The notes under the pieces: model-generated
Database searches by the model: none
Seen by the model: only the letters and a program-made list of their open reading frames with translations
Told to the model about the DNA's origin: nothing
DNA from: CBDAQA01 sp965198865
GTDB lineage: Bacteria > Planctomycetota > Phycisphaerae > Tepidisphaerales > Tepidisphaeraceae
Direction of reading: 5' to 3'
NCBI GenBank assembly: GCA_965198865.1
Contig: CBDAQA010000029.1
Coordinates: 62,001 to 126,000 of the forward strand
Length of the DNA stretch: 64,000 nucleotides
Program-made: the position numbers and the translations under genes
Shown: in pieces, positions 63,702 through 64,000 of the stretch
How positions within the stretch are numbered: the stretch's first letter is position 1
Layout of the letters: the number at the start of each line of letters is the position of its first letter

Positions 63702-64000
63702 TCAGAGCAAATACCGCGCCCGGCTGACCACCCACTGCCCGACGCGGTCCCACACCGGCCGGTGCTTCCACTGGTCGGGGTCGATCCGGTGGCTGAACCG
63801 CACGTCGTTGTCGAACAGCCGTTCCACCTGCGCCCCGAACTCGCCCGACCGGATGGCGGCCGACAGCTCGCAGTTGTACTCGATGCTCCGGCTGTCCAGG
63901 TTCGCGCTGCCGATGATGGTCAGCTCGCCGTCGATGACGATCGTCTTCGCGTGCAGCATGACGTTCTGCCGCTCGTACACCTCCACGCCGTGCGACATCA
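63702..64000 (-). CDS. Phospholipase D / cardiolipin synthase family protein, 3' part only
   Basis: The last 99 codons of a gene that runs off the window end. It has the second HKD active site (H-A-K-T-I-V-I-D, then GSANLDSRS) of phospholipase D-superfamily enzymes such as cardiolipin synthase, and ends VGQWVVSRARYLL. LDSRSIEYNCEL after the HKD site is common in cardiolipin synthases. The first HKD and the membrane part would lie beyond base 64000. Confidence 0.87.
   Translation of the reverse strand, partial: MSHGVEVYERQNVMLHAKTIVIDGELTIIGSANLDSRSIEYNCELSAAIRSGEFGAQVERLFDNDVRFSHRIDPDQWKHRPVWDRVGQWVVSRARYLL

Overview
The window is about 70% GC, densely coded on both strands, and bacterial. 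Several protein signatures point to the phylum Planctomycetota, and I would guess class Phycisphaerae (inference; no marker tree was possible). These are a giant surface protein with the LEPR-XLL N-terminal motif, an autotransporter-repeat protein with a PEP-CTERM tail, a prepilin-like protein with the H-X9-DG motif, a fused SecD-SecF, a GT3 glycogen synthase, and a GH4 enzyme with an extra C-terminal domain. No tRNA, rRNA, CRISPR array, IS transposase, integrase or phage structural gene was seen.

Layout. 1-7.2 kb: ribosomal protein bS18, GT3 glycogen synthase, a Uma2 nuclease, two PilZ-like genes, a decayed nucleotidyltransferase (galU-like) and transaldolase. 7.6-20.4 kb: surface and secretion block with the 1864-residue LEPR-XLL protein, an HTH protein of unknown role, a 1461-codon PEP-CTERM protein broken at a G9 tract, and an H-X9-DG pseudopilin. 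20.5-27.2 kb: chorismate synthase and EPSP synthase (shikimate pathway) among small unknown genes, one with a HEPN-like motif. 27.3-39.9 kb: accessory and catabolic genes: topoisomerase IB, two SDRs, a TetR regulator, GH4 and GH43 glycosidases, an MFS/GPH carrier, an Rpn-like nuclease and a 2-hydroxyacid dehydrogenase. 40.1-43.0 kb: a translationally coupled H-NOX gas sensor and hybrid histidine kinase. 43.1-51.3 kb: frameshifted pyrF, a lone Clp-N protein, a NeuD-type acyltransferase, a desaturase, MoaA, a TPR protein and a GGDEF/EAL protein with a damaged EAL site. 51.8-57.8 kb: tgt-yajC-secDF and a LysM protein. 57.9-63.0 kb: the complete dTDP-L-rhamnose set rfbC, rfbA, rfbB and rfbD with small genes between them. 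The window ends in a YbhB-type protein and the 3' part of a phospholipase D/cardiolipin synthase gene.

Two whole-window patterns stand out. First, at least ten genes have a TANNNT-like hexamer 5-8 nt before the start codon with no room for a leader, which suggests leaderless transcription; others have a normal Shine-Dalgarno. Second, short gaps between genes are repeatedly filled by long, nearly perfect inverted repeats of several families. Many end 6-32 nt before a start codon, and several families recur inside this window. Neither pattern is explained by the annotated genes. Three reading-frame breaks (PEP-CTERM gene, pyrF, galU remnant) may be real decay, phase variation or assembly error.
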